Origin: an uncultured Treponema sp.
GTDB lineage: Bacteria > Spirochaetota > Spirochaetia > Treponematales > Treponemataceae
Length of the DNA: 8,201 bases
Direction of reading: 5' to 3'
Assembly (NCBI GenBank): GCA_937890485.1
Contig: CALBXN010000022.1
Coordinates: 1-8,201, forward strand
Below the pieces are notes generated by a model that did not search any database, was not told the DNA's origin, and was given only the letters and a program-made list of their open reading frames with translations. The position numbers and the translations under genes were made by a program. Position 1 is the stretch's first letter. Each line of letters begins with the position of its first letter. Below, piece after piece: positions 1 through 6,448 of this stretch.

Positions 1-1
1 T

Positions 2-79
2 GCAACATTCGTGATTGATAATATTGAAGCCGGCGAAACAGAAACTGTTTCCTTCAAAGTTAAGGTTACAGCAAATGGT
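2..79 (+). other. Fragment of a DUF11-like surface-protein repeat fused to gltX
   Basis: The first about 25 codons read as a beta-strand segment containing VIDNIEAGETETVSFKVKV. This closely resembles the end of DUF11-type or related Ig-like repeats in large Gram-positive surface proteins, whose usual pattern is (V/I)(D/S)N(I/L/V)xAGExxTVSFxVKV. It has no counterpart in GltX. The switch to GltX sequence falls at about bases 65-80, where Gly-Ser-Asp-Gly could be shared by both parents. The segment also has more C-ending codons (gcc, ggc, tcc, ttc) than the gltX part. Family assignment rests on pattern recognition over a short stretch. Confidence 0.6.
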
Positions 80-955
80 TCAGACGGACAAAAACTTTCA
101 AAACGCCATGGGGCTACAAGTGTAAATGAATTCCGTGCAAGAGGTTATTTGCCAGAAGCCATCGTAAATTATGTTGCGATGTTAGGTTGTTCCTATGAAG
201 AAGGTCGAGATATGTTCCCAATGGAAGATTTAGAACGTCTTTTCAAAATGGAACACTTAAATAAAGCTGGGGCAGTTTTTGATTACAAAAAACTTGAATG
301 GTTTAATGGTCAATATATGCGCCTAAAAACAGATGAAGAATTGTACAATGCAGTTCTTCCATTTATTACAGGAACAGGGGATGCAGCCTTACCTGTAAAT
401 GTTTCAGAGCAATTTCCAGCTCCTAAAGTAGGGCCAGCTGTTTCAGGTGTTGCTTTAGGGGAAGACGGAGAACCAGTTCTTGCTAGTGATGAAGTTTTAG
501 CTTCTGGAGAATTTGGTTTTGCTCCTGTAAAATCTGTTGGTGGATTAACTTCTGCTGAAGTGAAGGCAAAATTGATGGAAGTTATGCCTTTAATCAAAGA
601 AAGAGTTCATTATTTAACAGATGCTGCTGAAATGGTACGTTTCTTATTTACAGAACCAGCTGTTCCACCTGTTGAACAAATTATTCCAAAAAAATTGGAT
701 GCTGCAAAAACAAAAGAAGTTCTCGAAAAATCAATTGATTTTATTAAAGCACTTCCTTCTCTTTCACATGAAGAACAAGAAAATCTTGCTCGCACAACAG
801 CAGAACAAATGGGAATTAAAATGGGAGACTTTATGATGCCTATCCGAATGGCAGTTACAGGAAGTAGAGTTTCACCTCCTTTAATGGGGTCAATTTTGAT
901 TCTTGGGGTTGAAAAATCAGTTGAAAGAGTAAAAAGAACTCTCGAAAAATTTTAA
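2..955 (+). CDS. gltX: Glutamyl-tRNA synthetase, C-terminal part, 5' end replaced by foreign sequence
   Basis: Class I synthetase that charges tRNA-Glu with glutamate in the cytoplasm. The frame is open from base 2, with the first ATG at base 11; numbering here counts from that Met. Seen: the second catalytic signature in its KLSKR form (residues 28-32, followed by HGATSV), the post-catalytic segment with GYLPEAIVNYVAMLG (about 46-60), then the helical anticodon-binding region ending in TGSRVSPPLMGSI (284-295), which is typical of GltX C-termini. The whole Rossmann domain with the HIGH signature is missing. Residues before about 23 do not fit GltX, which normally has a hydrophobic stretch directly before GxDGxKLSKR. 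Residues about 121-181 are a Gly/Ala/Val/acidic-rich insertion, and the roughly 286 residues from KLSKR to the end exceed the roughly 225 of compact bacterial GltX by about that amount. The GltX identity is secure. The start is an artefact or a rearrangement, so as written this is not a functional enzyme. Confidence 0.9.
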   Translation, partial: ATFVIDNIEAGETETVSFKVKVTANGSDGQKLSKRHGATSVNEFRARGYLPEAIVNYVAMLGCSYEEGRDMFPMEDLERLFKMEHLNKAGAVFDYKKLEWFNGQYMRLKTDEELYNAVLPFITGTGDAALPVNVSEQFPAPKVGPAVSGVALGEDGEPVLASDEVLASGEFGFAPVKSVGGLTSAEVKAKLMEVMPLIKERVHYLTDAAEMVRFLFTEPAVPPVEQIIPKKLDAAKTKEVLEKSIDFIKALPSLSHEEQENLARTTAEQMGIKMGDFMMPIRMAVTGSRVSPPLMGSILILGVEKSVERVKRTLEKF

Positions 956-962
956 TGCTATT

Positions 963-1056
963 AGACCCTGAAATAAATTCAGGGTGACATTTATTTTGTC
1001 ATGCTGAACTTGTTTGGACTTGGCATTAGGTCATGCTGAACTTGATTCAGCATCTT
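963..1056. repeat. Cluster of three palindromic intergenic repeat units
   Basis: Unit 1 (965-985) is accctgaa, a 5-base loop, then ttcagggt. Unit 3 (1033-1053) is atgctgaa, a 5-base loop, then ttcagcat. Both are perfect 8-bp stems with 5-base loops. The reverse complement of unit 1 aligns with unit 3 over about 27 bases in the pattern GTCAnnCTGAA..TTCAGnnTCT, and the two variable stem positions change together so that pairing is kept. Unit 2 (998-1026) shares the exact 15-mer GTCATGCTGAACTTG with unit 3 (998-1012 and 1030-1044, period 32), but its second arm has decayed. This resembles the short mobile palindromic repeats scattered between genes in many bacterial genomes; the family name was not established. 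Confidence 0.7.
965..985 (+). terminator. Possible gltX terminator hairpin within the repeat
   Basis: A perfect 8-bp stem with a 5-base loop begins 10 bases after the gltX stop codon. The bases after it (gacatttatttt) are T-rich but not an unbroken T run, so Rho-independent termination is plausible rather than clear. The same hairpin is unit 1 of the palindromic repeat cluster. Confidence 0.35.
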
Positions 1057-1072
1057 GTAAGAAAAATTTTAA

Positions 1073-1108
1073 TTTGTACAAAAGTCAATTTGAAAAAAGA
1101 AATTGACT
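1073..1108. promoter_or_regulatory. Adjacent palindrome and inverted repeat overlapping the glyS promoter
   Basis: TTTGTACAAA at 1073-1082 is a perfect 10-bp palindrome. Directly after it, agtcaattt (1083-1091) and aaattgact (1100-1108) form a perfect 9-bp inverted repeat around an 8-base A-rich spacer. The second element covers the proposed -35 hexamer, so a protein binding it could control glyS transcription. No regulator is encoded nearby, and operator function is only inferred from symmetry and position. Confidence 0.3.
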
Positions 1109-1118
1109 AAAAAATAAT
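1090..1118 (+). promoter_or_regulatory. Candidate sigma-70 promoter for glyS
   Basis: TTGAAA (1090-1095) and AATAAT (1113-1118) are separated by 17 bases. They match the -35 and -10 consensus at 4 and 5 of 6 positions. Transcription would begin near 1124-1126, giving a leader of about 35 bases that starts with the hairpin at 1124-1142. The AT-rich setting raises the chance of a random match. Confidence 0.4.
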
Positions 1119-1123
1119 CAAGT

Positions 1124-1142
1124 GCCCTTCATCCAGAAGGGC
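1124..1142 (+). promoter_or_regulatory. Hairpin at the 5' end of the glyS leader
   Basis: gcccttc (1124-1130) and gaagggc (1136-1142) form a perfect 7-bp stem with the loop atcca, the most GC-rich element in this spacer. It ends 4 bases before the Shine-Dalgarno-like gaagga (1147-1152). With the promoter proposed here it would sit at the very 5' end of the message, where it could protect the RNA or influence translation. There is no T run after it, so it is not a normal terminator. Confidence 0.45.
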
Positions 1143-1159
1143 CAAAGAAGGATATTTTT

Positions 1160-2509
1160 ATGGATAAACATGAAGTAACAATGGAAAAAATCGTAAGTCT
1201 TTGTAAAAGACGAGGTTTTGTATTTCAATCATCAGAAATTTATGGTGGACAATCTGGTGCTTGGGACTACGGTCCATTAGGAATTGAATTAAAAAAGAAC
1301 ATCCAAAATGCTTGGTGGAAAGAAATGACACAACTTCACGATAATATCGTGGGATTAGATGCTGCAATTTTGATGCATCCTCGTGTTTGGGAAGCTTCTG
1401 GACACGTAGCAAACTTTTCAGATCCACTTGTAGACTGTAAACAATGTAAAATGCGTTATCGTGCAGACAATATGGACCAAGATGCTTTAGCTGCAAAAAA
1501 ATGTCCTGCTTGTGGTGGAGAATTAACAGAACCAAGAGCATTTAACTTGATGTTCAAAACTCATATTGGACCTGCTGAAGATACCGCTAGCGTAATTTAT
1601 CTTAGACCAGAAACTGCTCAAGGTATTTATGTAAACTATAAAAATATTATTCAATCAAATCGTATGAAAATTCCTTTTGGAATTGCACAAGTTGGTAAAG
1701 CATTTAGAAACGAAATTGTAACCAAAAACTTTATTTTTAGAACTTGCGAATTTGAACAAATGGAAATGCAATTTTTTGTAAAACCAGGTGATGATGATAA
1801 GTTCTTTGAATATTGGAGAGAACAACGCTGGAATTTCTACAAAAAACATGGCGTAAATATGGATAAAATGCGTTGGTACCACCACGAAAAATTGGCACAC
1901 TACGCAAAAGATGCCTACGATATTGAATATGAATTCCCAATGGGATTTAGCGAACTTGAAGGTATCCACAATCGTACAGATTTTGACCTTTCTCGTCATA
2001 CAGAATATTCTGGAAAAGACATGCAGTATATCGACCAAGACAATGGAAATGAAAAATACATTCCATACATTATCGAAACTTCTGCTGGCCTTACAAGAAA
2101 TCTTCTCATGTTCCTTTGTGATGCTTATGCAGAAGAAAAAGTTGCAGACAAAGGTAATGATGATGATTACAGAACAGTTCTTCATTTCCATCCAAAAATT
2201 GCTCCTGTTACAGTTGCAATACTTCCTTTGATGAAAAAAGATGGATTGGCTGAACTTGCAAAAGAAATTCAAAACGAATTAAAAGATGATTTTGTAACAG
2301 ACTATGACCAATCTGGTGCAATCGGAAAAAGATATCGTCGTCAAGATGAAATTGGAACACCTTTCTGTGTAACTGTTGATTACGATTCTAAAAATGATAA
2401 GACTGTAACTTTGCGTTTCCGTGATTCAATGGAACAAGTTAGAGTTCCTATTGCAGAACTTTCTAATAGAATTCGTCAAGAAATTAAAAACTACACAAGA
2501 ACTTTCTAA
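1160..2509 (+). CDS. glyS: Glycyl-tRNA synthetase, single-chain alpha2 type
   Basis: Class II synthetase that joins glycine to tRNA-Gly in the cytoplasm. At 449 residues it is the homodimeric single-chain form, distinct from the alpha2beta2 GlyQ/GlyS enzyme. Seen: the N-terminal RRGFVFQSSEIYGG..GAWDYGPLG (18-41), four Cys in a CxxC..CxxC arrangement (93, 96, 115, 118) that could hold zinc, motif 2 around GKAFRNEI..FRTCEFEQMEMQFF (179-206), motif 3 around SAGLTRNLLMFL (308-319), and an anticodon-binding domain from about 340 to the end with GTPFCVTVDYDS and RDSMEQVRVP. The length and all motifs look intact. The ATG at 1160 is preceded by gaagga at 1147-1152 with a 7-base gap. The next gene starts 11 bases after its stop, suggesting co-transcription. 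A T-box leader is absent. Confidence 0.97.
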   Translation: MDKHEVTMEKIVSLCKRRGFVFQSSEIYGGQSGAWDYGPLGIELKKNIQNAWWKEMTQLHDNIVGLDAAILMHPRVWEASGHVANFSDPLVDCKQCKMRYRADNMDQDALAAKKCPACGGELTEPRAFNLMFKTHIGPAEDTASVIYLRPETAQGIYVNYKNIIQSNRMKIPFGIAQVGKAFRNEIVTKNFIFRTCEFEQMEMQFFVKPGDDDKFFEYWREQRWNFYKKHGVNMDKMRWYHHEKLAHYAKDAYDIEYEFPMGFSELEGIHNRTDFDLSRHTEYSGKDMQYIDQDNGNEKYIPYIIETSAGLTRNLLMFLCDAYAEEKVADKGNDDDYRTVLHFHPKIAPVTVAILPLMKKDGLAELAKEIQNELKDDFVTDYDQSGAIGKRYRRQDEIGTPFCVTVDYDSKNDKTVTLRFRDSMEQVRVPIAELSNRIRQEIKNYTRTF

Positions 2510-2520
2510 GGATAAGTTTT

Positions 2521-3282
2521 ATGGAATATGTAACTTTAGGTAGAACAAATCTTATGGTTAGCCGTTCTTCTTTAGGAACTAAATTATTACAAAATGTTTC
2601 TGAAGAAGATATACAAGAAATTGTAAATACTGCCTATGAAGTTGGCATAAATTTTTTTGATACCTCAAGTTCATATTCCAATGTGGAATTAAAACTTGGA
2701 CATGCAATATATTCCAGAAGGGAAGAAATTATTATTTCCTCTGGAACCAAAGCATGTCTAGGAAAAGATGCAGCTTTAGACTTAGAACATTCTCTAGATA
2801 ATCTTAACTCTGATTATATTGAAATTTATCATATAACAAATGATGAATATTTGCCAGTTCCAGGAACTGATGATGGTTTGTATAATGAAATGCTAAAGGC
2901 TCGTCGTGATGGCAAAATTCGTTTTATAGGATTTACAACACATAATCTATCTTTAGCACAGGAAGCTATTTCTTCCGGACTTTATGATGTAATTCGTTAT
3001 CCTCTAAATATTTTTTCTTTAGAAGAAGAATTAGAATTACTAAAACAAGCAGAACAATCTGATGTTGGACTTATAGCTATAAAAACTTTATGTTCTGGAA
3101 AAATAGAAAATATTCCTTTAGCTTATGGTTTTTTGCGACAATACGAAAATCTTGTTTCCGTTTGGGGAATTAGAAATATCGATGATTTACAAAAACTTAT
3201 TTATTTTGAATTTAATCCCCCAAAAATAAATGAACAATTTAAAATTGAATTGCAAGAATTAAAAAATAGTTTAAAAAATTAA
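2521..3282 (+). CDS. Short aldo/keto reductase-like protein lacking the usual catalytic His
   Basis: Member of the aldo/keto reductase (TIM-barrel, NADPH-dependent) superfamily; the substrate is unknown. Seen: LGRTNLMVSRSSLGT at the N-terminus, GINFFDTSSSYSNVELKLG (42-60) with the expected Asp47 and Tyr52, Lys77 in IISSGTK, SDYIEIYHIT (97-106), GKIRFIGFTTHN (131-142) and LIAIKT (184-189). In the family pattern DYIDxYxxH the His would fall at residue 106, which is Thr here; His104 lies two positions earlier. At 253 residues it is shorter than typical members (about 280-330) and lacks the C-terminal Cys-rich 4Fe-4S segment found in one related subgroup. The start ATG follows aagga, which overlaps the glyS stop, with an 8-base gap, so it is probably in an operon with glyS. 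Activity may be altered or lost; the fold assignment is firm. Confidence 0.88.
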   Translation: MEYVTLGRTNLMVSRSSLGTKLLQNVSEEDIQEIVNTAYEVGINFFDTSSSYSNVELKLGHAIYSRREEIIISSGTKACLGKDAALDLEHSLDNLNSDYIEIYHITNDEYLPVPGTDDGLYNEMLKARRDGKIRFIGFTTHNLSLAQEAISSGLYDVIRYPLNIFSLEEELELLKQAEQSDVGLIAIKTLCSGKIENIPLAYGFLRQYENLVSVWGIRNIDDLQKLIYFEFNPPKINEQFKIELQELKNSLKN

Positions 3283-3288
3283 ATCACA

Positions 3289-4626
3289 TTATACTGTTTT
3301 TAAAGCTTCTGCTGCTTGTTGCTTGTTCAAAACTCTTACAATTCGTAGTCCGTTATCGCTTGTGGCAACTGTTTTTGGTTCTCCATTTTCATCCTTTTCA
3401 TTTAAAATTTGAACAATAGGATTTTTGGGATTTTCAGGATTTACATCTGTAACTTGTGCAATTCTTCCATCTGAAAGTGTAACATAAGCTCCAATAGGAA
3501 ATAAAGATAAACTGAATAATAATGCTTTTATTACAGTTTCATCGTATTGTTTTCCCTCATTTTTGAGAAGTTCAACCATTGCTTCGTAAGAGGAATTTGC
3601 TTCTTTATAATGACGAGGTGAAGTAATTGCTTCAAAAGAACAAGCAACTGCAATAATTTTTGCGTAAGGTGAAATACTTGTACCTGCAAGATGTCTAGGG
3701 TATCCTTTCCCATTTTCTTTTTCGTGATGTTCAAGAACACCAAGACAAATACTTAAAGGAAAATCAAATTCTTTTAATATATTGTATGAAATAATAGGAT
3801 GTGTGCAAATCTCATTTTTTTCTGATTGTGTTAGTTTTCTATCAGTTAAATAAAGTTGTGGAGGCAAACGAATTTGTCCAAGTTCATGTAAAATACATGC
3901 AACTCCAAGTTCTACCAGTTTTTCTAAAGCTAGTTTTAACTGTAAACCAATTGTTATTGCCAAAACAGTTGAACGCATTGAGTGATTTATCAGGAAGTTT
4001 TTATTTTTTCCATCTTGATTTGGTTGGATTCTTAGAACATATCGTCTGTTTTCTCTAACAAAAGAACACAAATCTTTTACTTTATTAGAAATTTCTTCTA
4101 AATTTAATTCTTTATGGGTTGCATAATGAGTGTAAACTGTTGAAATATAGTTTAAATATTCATTATAGAGATTTTGAACAACTTCAAGTCTAGATTTTTC
4201 TTGAGAATCAGGTATATTTGAGATTAATGTATCTTCTTGTATATTTGTTTCTTCAGTTTTTGGTTTTTCTGATTGAAATGTATTTCCTTGGGATGATATT
4301 ACTTTACTTGAAAATGAAGTGTCATTTTTATTTGTAGATTCTGTTATCTTTGATGTTGGTATACTATTGTGAGAAATAATTTTTTCTGGAGATTTTTTTT
4401 CATTATTTGTATTATTAGAATCAACTGAAATTGTATCAATTTCGGCTGTTGATGTTTTAATGTATCCATCTGAATATACTTTTTTGAATTCCCAATCATT
4501 TAGAGCATCGATAAGAGATTTTGTTACTGGATTTGAATTTGTTAAAAGTAAAAAAGTTTTATCTAATACAACTTCCGCAGTGAAAAAAGCGTTTTCTTTA
4601 AGTTCTGCAACATCAAATGAATTCAT
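3289..4626 (-). CDS. HD-GYP domain protein with altered metal-site residues
   Basis: HD-GYP proteins usually hydrolyse cyclic di-GMP, often controlling motility. Seen in 445 residues: an N-terminal domain (about 1-55) like those that precede HD-GYP in other spirochaete proteins; a Ser/Thr/Asn-rich low-complexity linker (about 56-145); then the HD-GYP domain with His215, HELGQ (247-251), His276, HHEKENGKGYP (300-310) and FEAITSPRHY (331-340); and a beta-rich tail (about 377-435). The canonical HDxGK is HExGQ here, and the Asp of the later VAD motif is Cys329. So three residues that normally bind metal or phosphate are changed while GYP is kept. It may be a c-di-GMP sensor or a modified enzyme. 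The start ATG has aaggag 12 bases upstream (plus-strand 4639-4644). It ends 6 bases from the convergent aldo/keto reductase gene. Confidence 0.88.
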   Translation of the reverse strand: MNSFDVAELKENAFFTAEVVLDKTFLLLTNSNPVTKSLIDALNDWEFKKVYSDGYIKTSTAEIDTISVDSNNTNNEKKSPEKIISHNSIPTSKITESTNKNDTSFSSKVISSQGNTFQSEKPKTEETNIQEDTLISNIPDSQEKSRLEVVQNLYNEYLNYISTVYTHYATHKELNLEEISNKVKDLCSFVRENRRYVLRIQPNQDGKNKNFLINHSMRSTVLAITIGLQLKLALEKLVELGVACILHELGQIRLPPQLYLTDRKLTQSEKNEICTHPIISYNILKEFDFPLSICLGVLEHHEKENGKGYPRHLAGTSISPYAKIIAVACSFEAITSPRHYKEANSSYEAMVELLKNEGKQYDETVIKALLFSLSLFPIGAYVTLSDGRIAQVTDVNPENPKNPIVQILNEKDENGEPKTVATSDNGLRIVRVLNKQQAAEALKTV

Positions 4627-4650
4627 AGGAAATAATTTCTCCTTATGTTA

Positions 4651-4687
4651 AAAAAAAAGCTGAAAAACCTCACACGTCCTTCAGCTT
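4651..4687 (-). terminator. Rho-independent terminator-like hairpin before the HD-GYP gene
   Basis: On the minus strand aagctgaa and ttcagctt form an 8-bp stem around a 15-base loop, followed at once by a run of eight T. It lies 24 bases upstream of the HD-GYP start codon. It could end transcripts coming from the Maf gene, or act as an attenuator within the HD-GYP leader. Confidence 0.65.
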
Positions 4688-4699
4688 ACTTTATGGACA

Positions 4700-4733
4700 A
4701 AAATCGGTGTCTGGATGTCTTTACACCGATTTT
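4700..4733. terminator. Strong hairpin with T tract, possibly bidirectional
   Basis: aaaatcggtgt (4700-4710) and acaccgatttt (4723-4733) form a perfect 11-bp stem with a 12-base loop. On the minus strand the core stem is followed by five T, and on the plus strand by four T. It lies 44 bases past the Maf stop codon and is the best candidate for the end of the Maf transcript. Confidence 0.6.
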
Positions 4734-4777
4734 ATATACCAAACACATTTATATTATCGGTGTTGAAAAATAAATCT

Positions 4778-6448
4778 TTAATTTTTTTCAAGAATTTTTA
4801 GTAATTCGTTTAATGCATAAATTTTATTTTTTTTATTTTCATCTAATAAAGGAAAAATAAGATTTTCAATTTCAGGGGATAAATTTTTTTGTGGTTTATT
4901 AATAAATTCATATATTTGAGATTTCAATTTTTGAAAATTTTCTACAAAAGTATCAACTTGCTTATTTAAATCTGAATTATTTTCTTTTAATATTTGTAAA
5001 AAATCAGGATTTTTTTGTTCAGTTAATGTTAAAAGATTTTCAAGTGGAAAAAATTTAATTCCTGGAATTGCAAGGCTTTTATTTGAAAAAGAAAATGTTT
5101 GTATTTGAGAAAATTCGGCACATTTGCTTTCAAACCACCATGCATAAAGATTCATTCTGGAGTCTGTTTGAATATTATTTCCTGCATAATCTTTTTTTAT
5201 AATTGGATTTGCAGAAAATAATGAACTTACGGATTTTGTTTCTGCATTTAAAATATGCGTTGCGTTTATTGTTGCCCAATGTTCAAAAGTACTTCCTTTT
5301 ATGTGTGTTTGATTTTTTGGATAACCTAAATCTAGTCCTGCCATAAAAATTTTTGTACATCCAATAAATCTTGCAAAATCCCAGGCAGTTGTTGCAACTG
5401 AACCTCCTGCACCAAGTTCAGAAATAGAAATGTTTTTTTCTAAAATTTTACCTAAAGGATACATTGCTGAACAAAATAAGATTTCTTTCCATTTATAATT
5501 AAAAATACTTGGATAAACAGCACTTTCCGTTATTAAAATTGTATTTGATGTTTCAGTAAAATCTAAGTGTCTCGCGTTCCAGTATTGTGGATCAACCATT
5601 ATTGTAAATTCTGGAATTATTCCATAATTTAAAATGGTTTTTAAAGCTGTATCAACACAAATTAAAACACATCTTTTTTGAATTTCTTTTAAATGTGGTA
5701 AAATTTCTGATAAAGTAGGGCCTGCCGCAATTACACAAGCATTTTTCCCTTGCATACAATTTTTTAATGAATTTATTGAAGGTCGTCTCTTGAAATGAGA
5801 AAAATTTTTGCAAGTATTCTTTAACCAAAGTTTTCCAAATTTTTTGTATGTGTTGTCATTAATTTGTTTTTTTTGTTTATTGCGTTTAATTAATTTTTCA
5901 AGATTTTCGAAATAATCTTTACAATGTTCAATTTGATTTTGATTTTTTATATAGTGACAATTTTCAATTCCTTGATTTTCTAAAATTGAAATTACATGTT
6001 GATGTTCTGCACCAAATAACATAATCAATTTTTCATGCTGAAATAATTTAGAAAAATCTGTATAAAAAAATGGAAATAAAGCATAATTTATATCTGGTTC
6101 AATAATGATAATTGTTTTATCAGGATGATTTTTACTTGCTTCTAATGTTCCATACCCTAAACCATAACCTAAAAAAACAATTGTAGATTTTTCTTTACAT
6201 TCTGATGTTGTAACTAAAGAAGATGCTTCTTTTTCTGGAGAATAGAATGAGTGCCAAAATTTTCCATTTTCTTTTACAGTAGGAAGATTAGTTTTTCCAA
6301 TCTGAATTTCTAATTTATCTTTACAGTAATTCAAAATATCGTCATCTGTAATATGTTTATCGATTATTTCTGCTAAAGATGAAAATCGTTTTTCAAAGAG
6401 AATTTTGTTTTTTTTGTAAAGTATCAAATTACTGTAAATACAGTTCAA
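4778..6448 (-). CDS. Maf/DUF115 motility-associated glycosyltransferase-like protein
   Basis: The DUF115 (MptE-like, flagellar Maf) family is linked in several flagellated bacteria to transferring nonulosonic acid or other sugars onto flagellin in the cytoplasm; the sugar used here cannot be told. Seen in 556 residues: an N-terminal domain with STIVFLGYGLGYGTLEA (88-104) and IIIIEPD (113-119); the central DUF115 core with ACVIAAGPTLSEILPHL (237-253), LICVDTALKTILNYGIIPEF (262-281), MVDPQ (284-288), GAGGSVATTAWDFA (346-359) and FMAGLDLGYP (368-377); and a Lys/Asn-rich helical C-terminus (about 475-556). No signal peptide or membrane segment is seen. It starts at a TTG overlapping the preceding ftsI-like frame by 20 bases, so translation is probably coupled. 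It is the most AT-rich gene in the window. Confidence 0.9.
   Translation of the reverse strand: MNCIYSNLILYKKNKILFEKRFSSLAEIIDKHITDDDILNYCKDKLEIQIGKTNLPTVKENGKFWHSFYSPEKEASSLVTTSECKEKSTIVFLGYGLGYGTLEASKNHPDKTIIIIEPDINYALFPFFYTDFSKLFQHEKLIMLFGAEHQHVISILENQGIENCHYIKNQNQIEHCKDYFENLEKLIKRNKQKKQINDNTYKKFGKLWLKNTCKNFSHFKRRPSINSLKNCMQGKNACVIAAGPTLSEILPHLKEIQKRCVLICVDTALKTILNYGIIPEFTIMVDPQYWNARHLDFTETSNTILITESAVYPSIFNYKWKEILFCSAMYPLGKILEKNISISELGAGGSVATTAWDFARFIGCTKIFMAGLDLGYPKNQTHIKGSTFEHWATINATHILNAETKSVSSLFSANPIIKKDYAGNNIQTDSRMNLYAWWFESKCAEFSQIQTFSFSNKSLAIPGIKFFPLENLLTLTEQKNPDFLQILKENNSDLNKQVDTFVENFQKLKSQIYEFINKPQKNLSPEIENLIFPLLDENKKNKIYALNELLKILEKN

Larger units (their letters stand above)
4651..4763 (-). 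promoter_or_regulatory. Structured leader with mutually exclusive hairpins
   Basis: Read on the minus strand, the 8-mer acaccgat (4763-4756), its complement atcggtgt (4730-4723) and acaccgat again (4710-4703) occur in order. The middle copy can pair with only one partner. Pairing with the first gives a stem with no T run, whereas pairing with the third gives the terminator-like stem. A second terminator-like stem with eight T follows. This is the layout of a transcription attenuator ahead of HD-GYP. It does not match the c-di-GMP-I riboswitch consensus as far as I can judge. A weak extended -10 (TGGTATATA, plus-strand 4733-4741) is the only promoter hint found here. Confidence 0.35.

Noticed and set aside
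1119..1159. T-box leader for glyS
   Set aside because: The spacer is too short and lacks the conserved T-box sequence and the stem I layout. Only a 7-bp hairpin is present.
1158..1541. Minus-strand open frame opposite the start of glyS
   Set aside because: It is a shadow of glyS and has no recognisable domain.
1655..2272. Long minus-strand open frame (205 codons) opposite glyS
   Set aside because: It lies wholly within the intact, strongly recognised glyS gene. Its Phe/Cys-rich product is what the complement of AT-rich coding DNA gives, and it has no family features.
3268..3306. Weak AT-only inverted repeat between the convergent genes as a shared terminator
   Set aside because: The possible stem (tttaaaaa with tttttaaa) has no GC pairs and a long loop, so it cannot be told from AT-rich background.
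6026..6046. Sequence tcatgctgaa inside the Maf gene resembling the intergenic repeat
   Set aside because: Only 10 bases match and there is no second arm, so it is most likely chance within coding sequence.
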